DNA from: Coturnix japonica
Taxonomy: Eukaryota > Chordata > Aves > Galliformes > Phasianidae
Direction: 5' to 3'
NCBI RefSeq assembly: GCF_001577835.2
Contig: NC_029520.1
Span: forward strand, 52,697,483 to 52,761,482
Length of the DNA: 64,000 nt
Position 1 is the stretch's first letter, and every line of letters begins with the position of its first letter. The translations under genes and the position numbers were made by a program. A model generated the notes under the pieces. That model worked only from the letters and a program-made list of their open reading frames with translations, made no database searches and was not told the origin of the DNA. This document shows, one piece after another, positions 43,578-56,574 of this stretch.

Positions 43578-44964
43578 TGTCACTGGAAGGAGCTGTGTGT
43601 GGTTTTGTGCCGAGGAAATCGATCTGCTCGTGGCATCACAGATCAGGACAGCATAGAACGTAAAAGCAACTCATGTAGCATCAGAGACATGAGAGCATGC
43701 CATGCATCGTGGATGGTGAGAGCAACCCAGGCCTTGCAGAGGGGTGGGGAACCTCAGCATCACCCCCGAGCTGCAGAGAGATCCTCACCTCGGGGCTGTG
43801 AAATGGAAACCCCAAAACTGCTGTGCCTAAAGCCAGGGGCAGAGCACCTGCCTGTTATAACAACAAAAATAGGGGGGGAAAAAACCCAACCTCTAAAAAA
43901 AGGGCAGAATTTATGTCACTCTTGTCAGCTGGCCAACATCCACAGGAAGTTTACTGGCCTCCAGAGCGCGTGTGGGCAGATGGCAGCATGGGATGCGATT
44001 GCTCAAGCCCCGCCGACGGCTTTCTGGCAATCCTGCAGCCCGGGGATGGCTGCAGGGCTGGGGTGGGTTCTGTTGGAGCCTCCTCTGCATCTCCCACCCC
44101 ACTGCTTCACATGCAGCTGCAGCACAGCAGTTTCTGGGCCCTTCGTGTTCCAGAGAGTGCTTGAAAATGAGCCAAAATACACTTTGGGAACAGCCAGCAG
44201 CTCTTCTGCTTTATTTGGTGGCTCACGGTGGAATTTTGGGACAAGTTGCCTAATCTGAAACCAGCGGGAAAGGCTGCCTGGTATGCAAAGGATGGAAAAA
44301 CACCATTGGGAACAGAGGGACCGCATCCCACTGAGGCGTGTGGTGGCAAGGGGAGCAGCTGGGGCCGTTCATAGGGACTGATGGGGTGGGCTGGGATGGG
44401 GTGGGATGGGATGAGATGGAATTGCAGAGGATGGGAAGGAACAGCTCCATGCGTACCACAGGCTCTAGGCACCAGCTAGGCTGCTGACCACTAATTGCTG
44501 CTTGTTTGTTGTTGGGGAGCTTTCTGGCTCTGCAGTGGGATGTGCAGGGCTGGAAAAAACCTCCCATTGCCCATCCTGCTGCCACACATTTGGCCACATC
44601 TCAGTGCTGTCCCCAGCCTCAGCCACCCCTGGCTGCTGCCGCTCCTGCAGTGCACAAACTCAAAGCAGCAGCCGGTCCATCTCCCCCTATCAGCCCAGAA
44701 AAGCTCCTCGATGAGAGCTCTGCAAGGCCATAATTAACTGCATCCTGAGCCATGAGCCTGCACAAAGCGTCGCTTTTATTAGCGTCGAGCAGGAGCTATT
44801 AGAATACCCAAATTAATTCAACCTTTGTCAACTCAATCAGCATCTGCTCTGCTGAAATGTGACGCACTCAAGTGTCATCTTGTTATCCGTGGCCTCCCCT
44901 TAAGGGTTTCTTATCTCTGTCCCTCATCTTTGCTCCTTTTCTCCTGGTTTCAGGCTCGTTTTGG

Positions 44965-45090
44965 AACATTTCTGGGCAGGGTTGTGAGGATGCCATAGGA
45001 GGGTTGGAAGGGACCACACAGCCCCCAGCCCAACCCCTGCCACAGACTGGCTGCCCCCCCAACAGCTCAGACTGCCCAGGGCCCCACCTG
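44965..45090 (-). mobile_element. CR1 fragment, antisense
   Basis: GGAGGGTTGGAAGGGACCACACAGCC, CCAACCCCTGCCACAGACTGG and AACAGCTCAGACTGCCCAGGGCC are a truncated CR1 3' end. Confidence 0.8.
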
Positions 45091-45099
45091 TAATCTATG

Positions 45100-45190
45100 T
45101 ATGGTATATACGTATCATTTATTGATAAATATATATGGTAATATATACAATATAATGCTATCCCATTACACATATATTTAATGGTTTGGA
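45100..45190. repeat. TA-rich low-complexity island
   Basis: TATGTATGGTATATACGTAT, ATTTATTGATAAATATATAT and similar TA steps run for about 90 bases in otherwise GC-rich DNA, directly next to a CR1 fragment. Confidence 0.7.
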
Positions 45191-45429
45191 TTTTAGGTAG
45201 TGGGTGAAGCCTCCCCCACTTCCCACCGCATGTTGGCTGCTCAGGGACTTCCAGGTTCTCTGTCCCAGCCCACACCTGGCCGTGGCTCCTGGAGCTGATG
45301 CATAGGGGAGGAATGTGGGAGGGACGGGCTCAGTTCCATGCCTGGCTCCACCCTCCAAAGCTGGGGGAAATCAGGTAAGGGGTGGGTGCTGGGGCTGGCA
45401 GTGGGTCCGTGGGGGGCAGGATTCTATGC

Positions 45430-45570
45430 TGCCCAGATTGTAGAATGGTAGAATCTTTAAGGCTGGAGAAAACTCTAATTAGAATCCCCCTGCCCAGCCC
45501 CACCATACCCACTGCCATGTCTCTCAGTGCCACATATTCACCTCTCTTGAGCACCTCCAGGGACATGACT
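45430..45570 (-). mobile_element. CR1 fragment, antisense
   Basis: TTGTAGAATGGTAGAATCTTTAAGG, a GGAGAAAACTCTAATTAGAATCC core, CCACCATACCCACTGCCATG and CTCTTGAGCACCTCCAGGGACATGA are in CR1 order. Confidence 0.85.
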
Positions 45571-46689
45571 TGAAGCCATCACTCTCATCCTATGGTTGTT
45601 AGCCATGAACAGAGGCCGGCAGCATCCAAGCACAAAGGCACGTACATGGGGAGGGATGGGGACATGCTGTATGCACGGAGAGCACCCGGGGGACACTCCA
45701 TGGTGGGAGTCATTGGGATGCCCAATGAGTATGGAAGAGCTGGATTGCGCTGAGAACGCCATGTTCAGACCCAGCGCTGGTTGGGAGCTAAAAATAAAGC
45801 TACCAGCACAAGGGTGAGCCCTCAAACATCCGTGTTTGTTTGCTCTGGGGATGTGTGCATGCAGCGGGTCTGCGCGGCCTTGGCACTTTCCCATGGGGAG
45901 AATCCTCACCCTTAAGAGCCTCCAGATGATGTATGAGATAATGTCATTTCTCCACTGCCTCTCTCTGTGTTACAAATGGAGATAGATGGCTTTTCCTCAG
46001 ATGGGAAAACCCAGCAGTGAGAGCTGCCCCAGTTGGACACGCGTTGCGGATGCTCGTGGATGCGCTTTGGTACCCAGGCGATGAACAGCCCGAAGTCACC
46101 AATGGGTTTCCCTTGCCCCCATTGAGCTGCTGGCGGTGGGAAGGGAAGCCGCCGTCTCAGCGCGGGTCTCACGTGCCCAGCTGCTTTTTTAAAGTGGATT
46201 TCTCTGAATCGTGGAAAAATCTGCCTCCAGCTGAGCCGTGGGGAAATGCTGCAGATCCCAAAGCAATCCCAGCCTTCAAAAACAAGAGCCTCTACAGTGT
46301 CAAACTAATGTCAAGCATCTGGCTCTGGAAAGACTATAAAGTTATAAGCCACGGATGAGCGTGACCTATTGCTCCCTGCCGTGCTTGCATGCTACAATCT
46401 CTCCTGCAAACCCCCTTCATTGGGCATCTTCCCTGTTGTAACAGCCTCAGGAGCCTGGCTGATGGCTGAGGGAGAGCAAAGGTCCTGGGATTTCGGAGCT
46501 GGTCACGTGCAGCCCAGATAGAGCTATGGCAGATCATAAATCTGAGCACAGCTCGGGGCCGGAGAGCAGCCCTCCCCTGCCCTGTTGGTGCTGTGGTTCA
46601 GCTGCAAGAGTGGCCAGCTCGTGGCTGAAAGAAAAAGTCTTAAAAAGTGAAAGAAGTTTGTTTCTCTGCTCCGTGAGCCGGGTCTTGCA

Positions 46690-47105
46690 GCGGCCAACAC
46701 TGCACAGGGTGCAGGGATGGAAAAAAGCTTGGAGAAAAGAAGGCTTCGAGGAGACCTGATTGTGGCCTTGCAGTACTTGAAGGGAGCATTTAAACAGGAG
46801 GGGGAACAGCTGTTTGTGAGGGTGGGCAGTGACAGGACAAGGGAGAATGGTTTGAAACTGAGACGGGAGGTTTAGGTTGGATCTTATGAGGAAGTTTTTC
46901 CCCCAGAGGGTGGTGACGCACTGGAACAGGTTGCCCAAGGAGGCTGTGGATGCCCCATCCCTGCAGGCATTCAAGGCCAGGCTGGATGTGGCTCTGGGCA
47001 GCCTGGGCTGCTGGTTGGTGACCCTGCACACAGCAGGGGGTTGGAGCTGGATGAGCACTGTGGGCCTTTGCAAACCTTTTCAACCTATGATTATAGGATT
47101 CTATG
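46690..47105 (+). mobile_element. CR1 LINE 3' fragment, well preserved
   Basis: A sense CR1 end runs from the AACACTGCACAGGGTGCAGGG region through GGCTTCGAGGAGACCTGATTGTGGCC, GTGGTGACGCACTGGAACAGG and GGCATTCAAGGCCAGGCTGG to the ATGATTATAGGATTCTATGG tail. It is nearly identical to the intronic copies at 13.1 and 60.8 kb, suggesting a young subfamily. Confidence 0.92.
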
Positions 47106-47369
47106 GAGGTAGGGACATCCCGGAGCAGGGACACTGAGCAGGAATGAAGATTAGCAGGGCACTGCTTTTCTTCCCATCCCATGGCCTTTCCTCAGCCTGC
47201 ATCCATCTGGGAAGAATGACAAAGGATCTTCAGGCTCTGCCTGATGAGAACATTGATGCAGATGCCACTGGTGTGTATGGGGCGGCTCCTGCTGCAGGCA
47301 CAGAGCTCTGTGAGCCCAAGGGTTCTGTATGGGGAGGAGCCTGGCTGAGCCCTGCCTGTTCTTGTCCGT

Positions 47370-47710
47370 TCCCATCCCCTTCCCCAGTCCTATCCCTATA
47401 CCTATTCCATCCCCTACTGCATCCCTGTCCTCATCCCTTTCTTCATCCCCATTCCCATCCCTATCCCCACCCTCATTCCCATCCCCATCTGTACCCCTGT
47501 TCCCATCCCAGTCTCCATCCCCATTCTTGTCCCCTTTCCCATTCTCATCCCCATCCTTATTCTCATCTGATCCCCATCCCATCCTTGCCTGTATCTGTTC
47601 CCTCCCTGATCTCCATCCTTATCCTTGTCCCTGGACCCATCCTTATTCTCACCCCATGCCCACCCATGTTCCACCCCCATCCCCCCCTCTCATCCCACCC
47701 CCATCACTGT
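47370..47710. repeat. CCCATCC-rich simple repeat
   Basis: CCCATCCCCATCC, CCATTCCCATCC, CTTATCC and similar units of 6-12 bases run for about 340 bases. They produce a 349-codon Pro/Ser/His-rich frame that is not a gene. Confidence 0.88.
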
Positions 47711-48459
47711 CCTTGTCCCACAAGGCTGGGGCAGCACACGCTTACACTGACCATCCTCAGCTGTCTCACTTCCCCCAGCCTCCATAAACAGCCCCCTCAC
47801 ACACAAACCTCTCCAGCCACGTTTTTCCCATCAAGCCCTCCCTGTCTAATGAATTTACTTTTTAAAAACGCTGTCATTATTTTTTTCCAACTATTTTTTA
47901 ACAGTTCTCCCCAGTGCCAGCTCCAGGGCACATTGGGCACGGCGTTACATCTCCCTATGGCTGGGTGGGAAAGGCAGGAGGGGATGGTGTTGGCCAGGAC
48001 AGATGTGAAATATCAAAGCAGACAGAGTCTGGAGCAGAGTTGCAAAGAACTCTGGCTGTGTTTACATGAAGCCATTCCTGAGCTGTTTGCTTCTGCCTGT
48101 GTTTATCCACAGACATTCGTGCTACCAGAGCTTTGGCCCCATGGATCATTGAGGGCTGGTGGAGTTTGTCGTGCCGAGTGGATGTATACATGAGACAGCA
48201 TTTATTTGCTGTGAGCGGCTGCTATTTCCTCCCCTACAGACCTTTTCCATCCAACTGGGGATGGGAGCAGCTCCTTTGAGGTCATGATGGCTCTCAATTG
48301 GACCCGGGGAGCCCACATCCAGGGCTCTGCACCTGGCTCAGTGTTTCCATGTCCCTGGCACAGGCACCAGCCCATCATCTCTGTCCCTTGTGCTGTTCCC
48401 AGCTGTGCCTCCACAGCCCCCACTTCCACTGCAGGACCATGTCCGTGGGGTGGGCAGGG

Positions 48460-48650
48460 AATCAGCAGGGTTGGAAAAGACTTTTGAGATCCACGCCCAC
48501 AGCCCACGTCCCTCAGTGCCACATCTCCATGGTTCTCAGACATCTCCACCTCCACCACTGCCTGGGCAGCTGTGCCAGAGCATGGCCTCTCTTTCAGAAA
48601 ATAATGTTTCCCAGCATCCAACCTGCACCTCTCCAGCATGATCTGAAGAG
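48460..48650 (-). mobile_element. CR1 fragment, antisense
   Basis: GGGTTGGAAAAGACTTTTGAGATCC, CAGTGCCACATCTCCATGG, TCCACCTCCACCACTGCCTGGGC and TTTCAGAAAATAATGTTTCCCAGC follow the antisense CR1 3'UTR. Confidence 0.85.
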
Positions 48651-49675
48651 CACAGAGATGCTGAAGATGAGGATGGAGAGGAGAGAAATTGCTTCCTGGC
48701 ACATCTGGCTGCTGGGAATGGCCGTGCCTCGCAAGGTTCCCTGCAGGTGGCACTGCCCGAGGTGGGACAACCAGCCCCAGGAGAGCCAGGGCTGCTCAGG
48801 AGGCCACTTCCCCCTCCGAGCATCCTCCCAGCACCTCTCCCCTCTGCGGAGCCATTGCACAAGAGGGGCACTGGGGCCGCTCTTCCTCCCATGCATGACG
48901 TTTTCCTGCTCGTGCTCCCCACCAGCAACGGCCACAACCGCCCCGTGCCTCCAGCCCATGCTTTCCCTTAATGATTTCCCACTGTGTGATGGATGCGCTA
49001 CAATTGTGAGCATGAATCATGAAGATCTGCAATGTTTACAATTAATAATCTCTCTTGGAGAGGGAGCTGAAGCGGGCTGCTGTGGCACATCCCTTCTGCA
49101 AGAGGTTTCCAACTCCACATTCATCATCCAGCTGCTCTTTAAGGGAGCTCAGCCCTTCCTGGACATCACAATGGCCCCGGGATCCTCTGCAATGGGGACA
49201 TGTCTGCAGCCAGCAGGCTCCATCCTGTGTCTCCCGTGCTGTTTTTTCCTCTCAGGGTGAGCAGCTGATGTTTTCTCACATTTTTCTGGAGTCACTCTGT
49301 GTTTTTAGAAGGGTGCACTGAGCTGGGAAGGATTATTTTCACAGGAGCGTGTTTGCTTTGGGCGCTGACTGCACTGCTGTGCTCTGAGCACTGTTTTACG
49401 CCGTGTTGAACTGTGTTGTCCCCCTGCTCAGATTTGCTAGAGCCTTGCTGGGACCAGAGGGCAGCGGGGCAGGGCAGGATTGTTTGGATGATGGAGGGCA
49501 GAGCTTTGCCAGGAGCAGGGAGGAAAACAGTGAACATCACAGCCTTGGCTTTACCCCAGGGTCTGCACTGGGCTTATGTTTCTAACAGTGAACATCTTTG
49601 GGGGAGTCTCTATTGTTTTTGGGGGTCACCATGAGGTCCTCATCCTTCCTGAGACTCTTGCAGGGTGTTTTTCAG

Positions 49676-49925
49676 AAACGGAGATGGAAATATTCAGCGT
49701 TGAGATAAAGATGTTCAGCACTGGGATGGAGATGTTCAGCAATGAGACAGAGAGATGGAGGTAGTCAGTGTTGGAATGGAGATGTTCAACACTGGGATGA
49801 AGATGTTCAGCCCTGGGATGGAGATGTTCAGCAGTGGGAAGGAAATATTCAGCATTGGGATGGAGATTTTCAGCATTGAGACTGGGATGTTCAGTGTTGG
49901 GATGGAGATGTTCGGCGTGGAGATG
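49676..49925. repeat. 21-bp minisatellite with an open frame
   Basis: TTCAGCACTGGGATGGAGATG and variants repeat about eleven times. Because 21 is a multiple of three the array stays open on both strands, giving a seven-residue MFSxGME-like repeat on the plus strand and an ISIPxLN-like repeat on the minus strand. Confidence 0.88.
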
Positions 49926-51417
49926 GAGCCGTCAGCTGCCTGCTTGCCCAGCCCAAACTCAACTGAAGTGACCACTGCCTTGTAGCAAGAGTGGAGGAAA
50001 TTCAAACTCTTAGTTTTGGACCAGATGAAATCTTCCTTATCATAAAAAGGAGATGGGGAGGGTGGGGGTCCACATTTCCAGCTTGGTGTCCCTATATACC
50101 ACATCCTGCCCAGGCTCTGCTGGTGCCACCAGGAGGTGGAAGATGTGGGGGCAGCAGGAGCAGTGAGCTGAGCTCTGGGCTGCGCTGCTGAGCCCACGAG
50201 CGTGGGGAAATAGCTGGGAAGAGCCAGCTGGCCCTGCTCCCCCAGCACTGCTGCATTGCCTGGACGGAGAATAGTTGAAGCTTTGCCATGAGGAGCCTGG
50301 CTGTGTTGCAAAGCCCTTCCCATTCCCTGGGAATTGGGCAGCAGAGAAAGCAAAATGCTGGAGAGCTCATCCTGGCTGGAGTTGGATATCCAGCACACAT
50401 ATAATTGTGGTGCACATTGTTCCAGTGATATGAACCCAGGGCTCTGTGTCCTGTGATCCAGAATGGTGGGGATAGGTGACACAGCAACCAGTGCTATGGC
50501 CACCAACGGGCCCAGCTCCTCACCCATACCCAGCTGCAAATCACAGGGCCAGGAAAGAAGGACCCATAGTGTTTCTGGTGGCTTTCTCTTAATAGATCCT
50601 GGGTTTTGATGTCATGGTCATACTTACAGATTCCACGCCCCATTGCACTGAGTGCATCATCCCCACAGACAGCCCCCAGGGTGAACCTGAGCTGTGCAGG
50701 GAGGAAAATGACCTCAAACCAACTCCTGGTGTTCCTCAAGCGCTGCTGCACATACAGTGCTTCACTGCTGCCTCCGTCCTGAGCCAACAGGAACAGCAAT
50801 AGGTCCCTTTGGGTCCTCGCTGACCGCAGCCCCCTGGGTTTGTGCTCTCTAGGGTTGTGAACTTCTATTTGTCGCACTTTCCATTAGGAGCCAATGGGGT
50901 TATGTGCACACTGGGTGTGAGCTGGGCTCATGCCCACACTTGGCCATGGGTTGGGTTTCGACACCTTTCGGAAACCGCACTCTTCCCAAGGCAGCCAGCG
51001 GCGGCAAGGGGAAAAAAGTGGGGTTTTTAGCAAGAGTGAAACACAGAAACATGTGGACAGGAGCAGCGCTCTGTGCTCGTCATCGCTGCTGAAAAACCAG
51101 ATCCAGATGCCACCGGTGCCTGGTGCCTGCTTGGTGACACAGCTCTGGTTGTGTGCCAGCCTTTCAGAGCGGGACGCCTGCCATAGGGATCTGCTGCATC
51201 CCTCAGCCTCTACCCGTCGTAGCCCTTAATCAACACAGACAGCAGTGGGTGCACTGGGGATGTGATGGCAGGACGTGGGGTCACCAGGGTGCACGTGCCC
51301 CTGGGCTCCAGCTGTGCTGCTGTCCCGTGGGGGCTGGCAGGGCTGCACCTGGCTGGGAGACTCAGCACACCCCTGGGAGCATATGGGAGCGGGCTGAGTC
51401 ACTGCGTGCCCACACAG

Positions 51418-51485
51418 CTGGCTGCTGAGAGCACATCTGGCTGCTGTGAGCACATCTGGCTGCTGAGAGCACATCTGGCTGCCCT
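51418..51485. repeat. Short tandem repeat AGCACATCTGGCTGCTG
   Basis: About 3.5 copies of a 19-21 base unit (GCTGCTGAGAGCACATCTG) in tandem. Confidence 0.7.
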
Positions 51486-54400
51486 GCAGGAGCAGAGCTG
51501 CTGTCCTGGCTGCAGTTGTGCTCATGGCCAGGCAGGGCCGTGGGGATGTGGTGTCCCCAAGAAGCTCAGCCAAAAAAGCCCCATAGACCCTGCACACTGT
51601 GCAGGCAGGGCAGTAAGTGGCTGGGAGCTGTTCCTGTCCCTGCCCTGCTCTGTCCCCTAGGCTGGGTGGCTCCTGTCACTGCCCATGGACACTGCTGTTC
51701 CAGCTTTGCTCCTGAAAACATTTGCAGTTATTTTGGGGCAATCTCTGCTTTTCTAAATATTTGGCTTGGGAGCTGGGGCTCCCTCCTCTGCTCACCTCTA
51801 CACCAGGATGAGGTCTCCCAACAGAGCATCTTCCAGCTGCACCCTTGGGGTACCTCCAGGCCTGGGTCTCCTCCAGGCAGGGCAGGTCACACAGGAAGGC
51901 TGGGACAGGGACATGGTGGATTTCATCCCCACCTGAGTGCAAGGAACTGCAGCGGCTTGTCCATGGCTTTGCCCCCATTGATTGGGTCCTGCTTTTCCTC
52001 CATTACAGGTGCATACACAGCATGAGTCCATCAAGTCCAGCTCTGTATTTTGGGCACCTGCCAGCAGCAAGGAACAAGACTGAGTTTAGCGATACAATTA
52101 TTTGTGTTGCAAACAAGCCAAGAAATCCATGGCCAACAGAGCAAAGGACTGTCCCCACCTCTGCTCCATGCTGGACACGGTCCTCCAGGCCAGGACCCTT
52201 CCAGCACAGCTCCTTTCTTACCACTGAGGGCTGAATCATGGGCTCTTTCAACATACAGAAGGGATTTGGCAACCCCATTGGCTATTAATAGAGTCGGGCT
52301 GTTTTCTGAGAGCCCTGCGTTGCGTTGTGTTGAGAGCAAAGCAAACTGTAAGAGGCAAAGCAGTGAGTTTACCTAAGGAGAGGTCGGGCGAGTGAGGAAA
52401 CAAGCTGTCGGGGAGCAGGAACAGCGCGGTGCCCTCTCCTCCCTTATCAACTCCTGTCCCAGTGTTGGCTCCACTCAGCCAGGAGGGAACAATGAACAAA
52501 GAGCAGCGACGTGGCACTGCAGCACTCGCCACCTGCACTCCGTCCCCAGTTCTGCCTTGGTTGGCCCATTCTGATTCCTGCCCTTCCAACTTGAGCTCCC
52601 TTTCTTCTGGCTTCTCCATCTGGGTGAGGCTCCTGCACAGACACCTGCATCACACTCAGCCTGGGGACAGAGAGAGACACCTTATGGCTACGGATATAAC
52701 CCCAGGAGGAGATGCTGGGATGTGGCATCTCTCTATTGGGAAGAGAAAATAGAGTGAGAAGGTGCTTGGGGATGCTCAGCTCCAGGAGGAAGGAGGCAGA
52801 GGGGACCCAGGCCCTGTCTGGCTGAGCAGGACACAGACCTGAAGCCACCTGTGGCAGCTGCCCTGTAGGGAACCGCAGTCCTCATCTCTCCCCTGGCTGT
52901 GACTGGGAGCACAGATGTACTTTCATCAGGCACACATCCTCAGCAATGAGGAAACCTGTCCCACCCCACAGCCACCCGTTATCTCACATCCCAGCTCCAT
53001 CCTGCACCCTCCCTGTCCCAGATGTGCATCAGCACAGCTCCTCTGCCACCTCTGGCCATGCCAGCTCCACACCAGCTCCTTCCCTTCTCCCATTCCCTCC
53101 AGCAAACCCAGGCCCATGGGACTGCAGCTCAATACTTTGTGTCAGCCTTTTAAAACTGGATGTCCTCAAATGGGGGCTGAGGCCCCCCCTGCCTTTGTGC
53201 CCCTCAGCACCAGGGCTGTTCGAGGGAGCCTCAGCTGGTAGCCCTTCCCCATCCACAGCCCCAGGAAGGCTGCCATCCTCCTCCTCCTTCCCCCGGCCCC
53301 ACCAGACGCTCCATCCCTGTGGCACCAGGAACTGATGAGCACAATGACACAAGCCAGGCCACCAGCTCTCGTCTTGGTTCACATCCTGGCAGCTGCCCGC
53401 ACGCAGGCACAAGTGTCCTTCCCATGACATCTGCTCCTGCATGCTTCCTCCTGCTGCAGCCACGTCTTTAACCATCCTACAGCTGCATTCCCATTGCACA
53501 GCCATAATGGGGTCTGTGTCCATTGGTGGGCTGGGGCACTGAGGAAGGGATGGGTTGAGAACAGCTGATTTGGAAAGATCACCTTTGATCCCACTTGAGA
53601 AGGGCTGTGGTTCACCCAGAGGGTCACAAAGCAGCAAGAAGAGACATGACTGCTTTCTGATGTCCTATGGGGATCATGTCATGCAGCCAAGTCCCCAGGG
53701 CCAGCTTCCAAGGGGAGCAGTCTGCTGCCCACCAGCCAAGCCACAGACCAGGCACACTCCATAACAGTTCTAAAAGCTCTTTAAATGTGAAAAGCACAAC
53801 ACTCATCCTAAACGCTCCCTCAGTCCCTGCAGAGAGCACTCCTCTCCTTCCCAGCTGATGGGGATGGCTGCTCAGGCCGACCGCAGATCCTGCAGCACTC
53901 CATGCAGTGCTGGGCACTGAGCTGAACTGTTTTACACTCAAACACAGCCACATAATCCCCATGTTGTATCCTTACTTTATCTTCTGTTCAATCAGAGACA
54001 TCTCAGACACTTCTTGGCTGCCCTGGGATACAAAGCTCTTCTTCCTCAGCTCTTTTCACTTGAGACCATAAGCATTTGTTGAGCATTTCTTTCCGTGTTG
54101 GTCCTCCCAGAGCCACAGCTACTAAAATGAACACAGTGAGAAGGCTGTAGGGTACAGACAACAATCAAACTGCTCTCAATATGCAGAACGCTTTCTCTCT
54201 ACACGCACATATCCTGGTACATGTATACCTGTATAGATTTCCTCCACGCCTCAAGCACTGGTTATACTACACAACAAAATAGAGACCTTGTGTTTAAAGA
54301 AACAACCAAACCCAGAACCAAACCCACACGACCTGATGTGGCCCAGGACCCTGACCCACACCCGTGCTCAGGGTCAGCAGCCCCACCTAACAAGCACGTC

Positions 54401-54914
54401 TTGTGGCTGCAGAGAGCTGCTGGTGGGCTCAGGGCTCTGGGCATCTCCCTGCTGGGAGGCTGAGGGCTGGGGGACCCACTGGTGATATGGGTGCTGAAAC
54501 CCTTAGAGCTGTGAGCCCCCCCTCACTGCAGCCACTGTCCCCTCCTCACCCCTGCAGCAGCAAACATGCTCTCAGCCATCAGCATCCCCACAGGATATCT
54601 GTTTCCTGGACCCCCATTGATTCGATGGCAGTTCTCCAGGATCAATTAAGCAGCAGCAATTCTTCCAGCCAGAACTGAGATGTGGCACTGACCCCTAGTG
54701 ACAGGCTCCTGCTTGGATGCTGAGCAACAAAGAGGAGTGATAAAAAATGACAGGCAGCCAAAAGCAGCAGGGATCCGGGAAGGCTGCTGGTATTGCATAA
54801 AACCTGCTAAGTCAGTGCAGCCATCCTCCTGCAACTGCACCCAGCAGCTGAGCAGCCTTCCTGGAAGTGTGCTTCCATCCTAGACATGCTGGTCCAGGAC
54901 ACAAACACATCTCA

Positions 54915-56574
54915 GTTGAACTTGAGATAAGAGTTTATTTACGAAATGATTGAAAAGCCCAAATGTTGCACTTTCTCTCTGCTTGAAGAGGGTGAGTGAT
55001 GCAGTAAGAGGGAAAGCAGCCACCAGTGCTGGGATAGTGCTGGAAATGACCCATGTACAGGTCATGGAGCACAGCGTTACCACTTTGCATTGCAGAGGAA
55101 TGATGGGAACTCATAGAGGCTCTGCCTGCACACTGACCTACTCCTTTCCTTGGGAAAATGCTGTTACATGGTAGACTGTGTACTGCATACAACAGTTTAT
55201 TACTTTAAATACATACATTCTGGCTCTCAGCCTGACAGGAGTCCAAAAATGGTCTGTTTCAATTATGGAGGGCACAGAACTAATGGTCAATTCCTCGGCA
55301 TTTCAAAATATTCCCATCCCTGTGGGCTGTTTGCAGGATGAGAGAGAGGATCTGACCCTCCCCACACATCTCAGCAGGGCTGTGGAACAGAGCAGACGGT
55401 TACTAAAGGCAGTGGGAAGATTGTTGTGGCCATCAGTGAAATTAGACAGAGCTTTCTCCCTAAAACATTGCTCTCCCCATGTCTTGCAGCATGGAATCAG
55501 ACCGACCCGAGGAAAGGAGCAGAGGCTGAAATGCCGCTTCCCCACACCCCAAATCTCCCACTCACCACCAGAAGGATGTGAAACTGCTCTGCCCCACACT
55601 GGCACCACCCGTCCCCGCACTGCCAGCCTTGCCTCTCACTTTTCTCCCCTTATCTCTACGCTGGTCTTTCTGCATATCTCATTTCCTGCACCATCCTTGG
55701 CTCAGAAGGCACCAACCTCGCTGCTGTTACTGAGACCGAAGGAAAATAGCAGAGGCTGTAAATAACCCCCTGGGCTCACAACCAAGAAAATGCCAGCATT
55801 GAGCAAAGCCATCTTCCAATCTGCCCGGCCCCTGGGCTTTGCTGGCAAACTCTTATTTTGGGTACTCAGGGCTGCTGTGATGACCCAAGCTCTCTGTAAT
55901 ACAGCCTCTTTAGCCAGATACGCTGTTACCCCTGGGAATGAGAACGCTCATGGATTCAGCTCACCACTCAGGTGTAAACATTCACATGTCAGTTTAAACA
56001 CTTCAGCCCTCCAGCCCGAGGTACATTTGCCCTTCCAGCTCTGCACAGTTACCGTGCACATTTAACTGTTTATGGAGAGCAGAGCTTGCCAAAACAGGTC
56101 TGTAGGGCCTCTACTGAAACGAAGGGAAGATAAATGTTCTTTATCTTGGAATCACTCAATTTCTCCCTGTTTGGATATACAGAAACTGTGAAGAAAAGCT
56201 GCAGTGTTTCAACTTTTCTGGCATAATTTGCTGTGGGCAAGCCCTCAGTACGCCAAGTGAGCTCAGTCTGCCCCTCCATTAACCAACAGGCAGGCAGAAC
56301 TCAGCAGCAACCTTCATGCAGACCTGCTCTCACAATCTACTGCGGGATGCATCACGGATTGCACCCAGCAGGGCCAAGCTACGGATGTGTTTCTGCTCTC
56401 AGAAATCACAGGTACCACAGAACTACCTACACACTGCAACAGAGAATTTAGACTAGAACTTAAGTGCCATTTCTGTTAGTTTACAGTTGAACTCACTTCT
56501 CTCTCTGCTGCAAAGGCTCACTGGGGGCTGAGAAAGCAAGAGAGTGTTCTGGGCACTGTCCCGCAGCCTCCTGC
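54915..56574 (-). other. TXNDC16: TXNDC16 3'UTR
   Basis: This is inferred from the stop at 56575 and the two minus-strand AATAAA candidates. A 195-codon plus-strand frame at 55178-55765 crosses it and has no recognisable domain. Confidence 0.5.
54934..54939 (-). terminator. TXNDC16: Candidate distal polyadenylation signal of TXNDC16 (minus strand)
   Basis: TTTATT on the plus strand reads AATAAA on the minus strand. A second candidate lies at 55196-55201. The 3'UTR would be about 1.4 or 1.65 kb. Which one is used cannot be told from sequence. Confidence 0.45.

Larger units (their letters stand above)
43600..54900. other. 11-kb intergenic region between PTGER2 and TXNDC16
   Basis: I find no supportable gene. 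The open frames here are mostly repeat-derived (CCATCC repeats at about 47.37-47.71 kb, CR1 at 48.46-48.65 kb, a 21-bp repeat at 49.68-49.93 kb) or GC-rich chance frames without domains or splice partners. Between repeats the DNA is unique. The 3' ends of PTGER2 and TXNDC16 face each other across it. Confidence 0.6.

Noticed and set aside
47144-48193. 349-codon plus-strand frame
   Set aside because: It starts in a CR1 flank and is dominated by the CCATCC repeat; no protein family resemblance.
48298-49260. 320-codon plus-strand frame
   Set aside because: It runs through an antisense CR1 fragment (48460-48650); no domain, no splice structure and no conserved motif.
55178-55765. 195-codon plus-strand frame downstream of TXNDC16
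   Set aside because: It lies antisense to the inferred TXNDC16 3'UTR and shows no domain.
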